Shown here: piece by piece, positions 22,732 to 22,992 of the stretch | Layout of the letters: each line of letters starts with the position of its first letter | Numbering within the stretch: the stretch's first letter is position 1 | Origin: a virus | IMG/VR virus record: IMGVR_UViG_3300048112_000013 | Coordinates: 1-22,992 of that record | Reading direction: 5' to 3' (one strand) | Length of the DNA: 22,992 bases | Translations under genes and position numbers: made by a program | The notes under the pieces: generated by a model | Told to the model about the DNA's origin: nothing | The model's database searches: none | Seen by the model: only the letters and a program-made list of their open reading frames with translations

Positions 22732-22992
22732 TTAATCACTCTTCGGTTCGAGGTAATCGAGGTCTTTACCCGCGATCTTCAACAAGTCTTCGTCGCTCAT
22801 TCTCTCGAGCTGTTTCGTTCCGTTAATGTTGATGTTCACTTGGGTGGCGTTTTCTGGTGCAGCAAGACCGTGTAGCTTCACCAGTGAATCGGTGGTGTTC
22901 TTCATCTCAGTGGCGTTCGCTGAGGTGTTGTACGCTTCCATGTACATCATGTGCGCGTGCTGATTGGTGAACTTCACCTCTTCACGCATCTC
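22732..22992 (-). CDS. Probable terminase small subunit, C-terminal part
   Basis: The frame is open to the right edge; the ATG at 22989 may be internal, so the N terminus probably lies outside. The visible 85-plus residues are helical and polar (KFTNQHAHMMYMEAYNTSANATEMKNTTDSLVKLHGL), followed by QVNININGTKQLERMSDEDLLKIAG and an acidic end. The asparagine-rich NININ strand plus a SDEDLLKIA helix is a common closing pattern for small terminases, which recognise the packaging site and load the large subunit. Its position directly upstream of the large terminase supports this. The DNA-binding N terminus is not visible, so the call is mainly from context. Confidence 0.55.
   Translation of the reverse strand, partial: EMREEVKFTNQHAHMMYMEAYNTSANATEMKNTTDSLVKLHGLAAPENATQVNININGTKQLERMSDEDLLKIAGKDLDYLEPKSD

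Noticed and set aside
1-22992. tRNA genes, CRISPR arrays, insertion sequences, integrase or attachment sites
   Set aside because: I found no cloverleaf-like sequence, no spaced direct repeats outside fibre coding repeats, and no transposase or integrase motifs, though a subtle attachment site cannot be excluded by eye.

Overview
This window looks like the late (structural, packaging and lysis) half of a tailed double-stranded DNA phage, or a prophage of one. The gene set points to a short-tailed (podovirus-like) phage. It has a P22-type portal, a major capsid protein of the N4-gp56/DUF4043 type, two adaptor-like proteins, and a run of large ejection-type proteins, with no tape-measure, sheath or long-tail genes. 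Every convincing gene is on the minus strand, so the transcript runs from the right edge to the left edge. Genes are tightly packed, with gaps of a few bases and TAATG or ATGA overlaps. I saw no tRNA, rRNA, CRISPR array, insertion sequence, integrase or host-like gene. Several families (small basic DUF5872-like protein, TADHTKLDGIEASATADQT-type fibre repeat, Thr/Ser fibre repeats) are ones I associate with marine phages. The host is not identifiable from this window, though the M15 endolysin and strong GGAGG ribosome sites suit a Gram-negative bacterium.

Layout in transcription order. Packaging: the end of a probable small terminase (22992-22732), a 38-residue Lys/Pro-rich mini-gene (22729-22613), and the large terminase (22609-20966). 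Head: portal (20963-18849), acidic scaffold (18839-17817), two very basic small proteins (17806-17116), a 252-base non-coding stretch with a promoter-like palindrome and several hairpins, major capsid protein (16863-15718), and a UUCG-loop terminator. Connector: a small head-associated protein (15658-15278) and two adaptor-like proteins (15268-13898). Then come a GNAT-like protein and four putative internal/ejection proteins, ending in a 1847-residue protein with a HELGH metallopeptidase motif. Lysis: a two-TM holin candidate, a coiled-coil/one-TM protein and an M15 peptidase. After a second promoter-like palindrome comes the tail/receptor module: a BppU-like beta protein, a protein with nine degenerate repeats, a small structural protein, a fibre with 37-residue repeats, and a Thr/Ser-rich repetitive fibre that runs off the left edge.

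The most interesting signal is a near-identical 18-base sequence, TATTAGCTGTRCYAATAT, present three times and always on the minus strand. Two copies sit in the only two leader-sized gaps (before the capsid gene and before the tail module). The third lies inside the holin candidate, just upstream of the rest of the lysis genes. Both intergenic copies end in a -10-like hexamer (TATAAT, TATGAT). I read this as a phage-specific late promoter/operator that divides the late region into capsid, lysis and tail units. This is inference from sequence alone.
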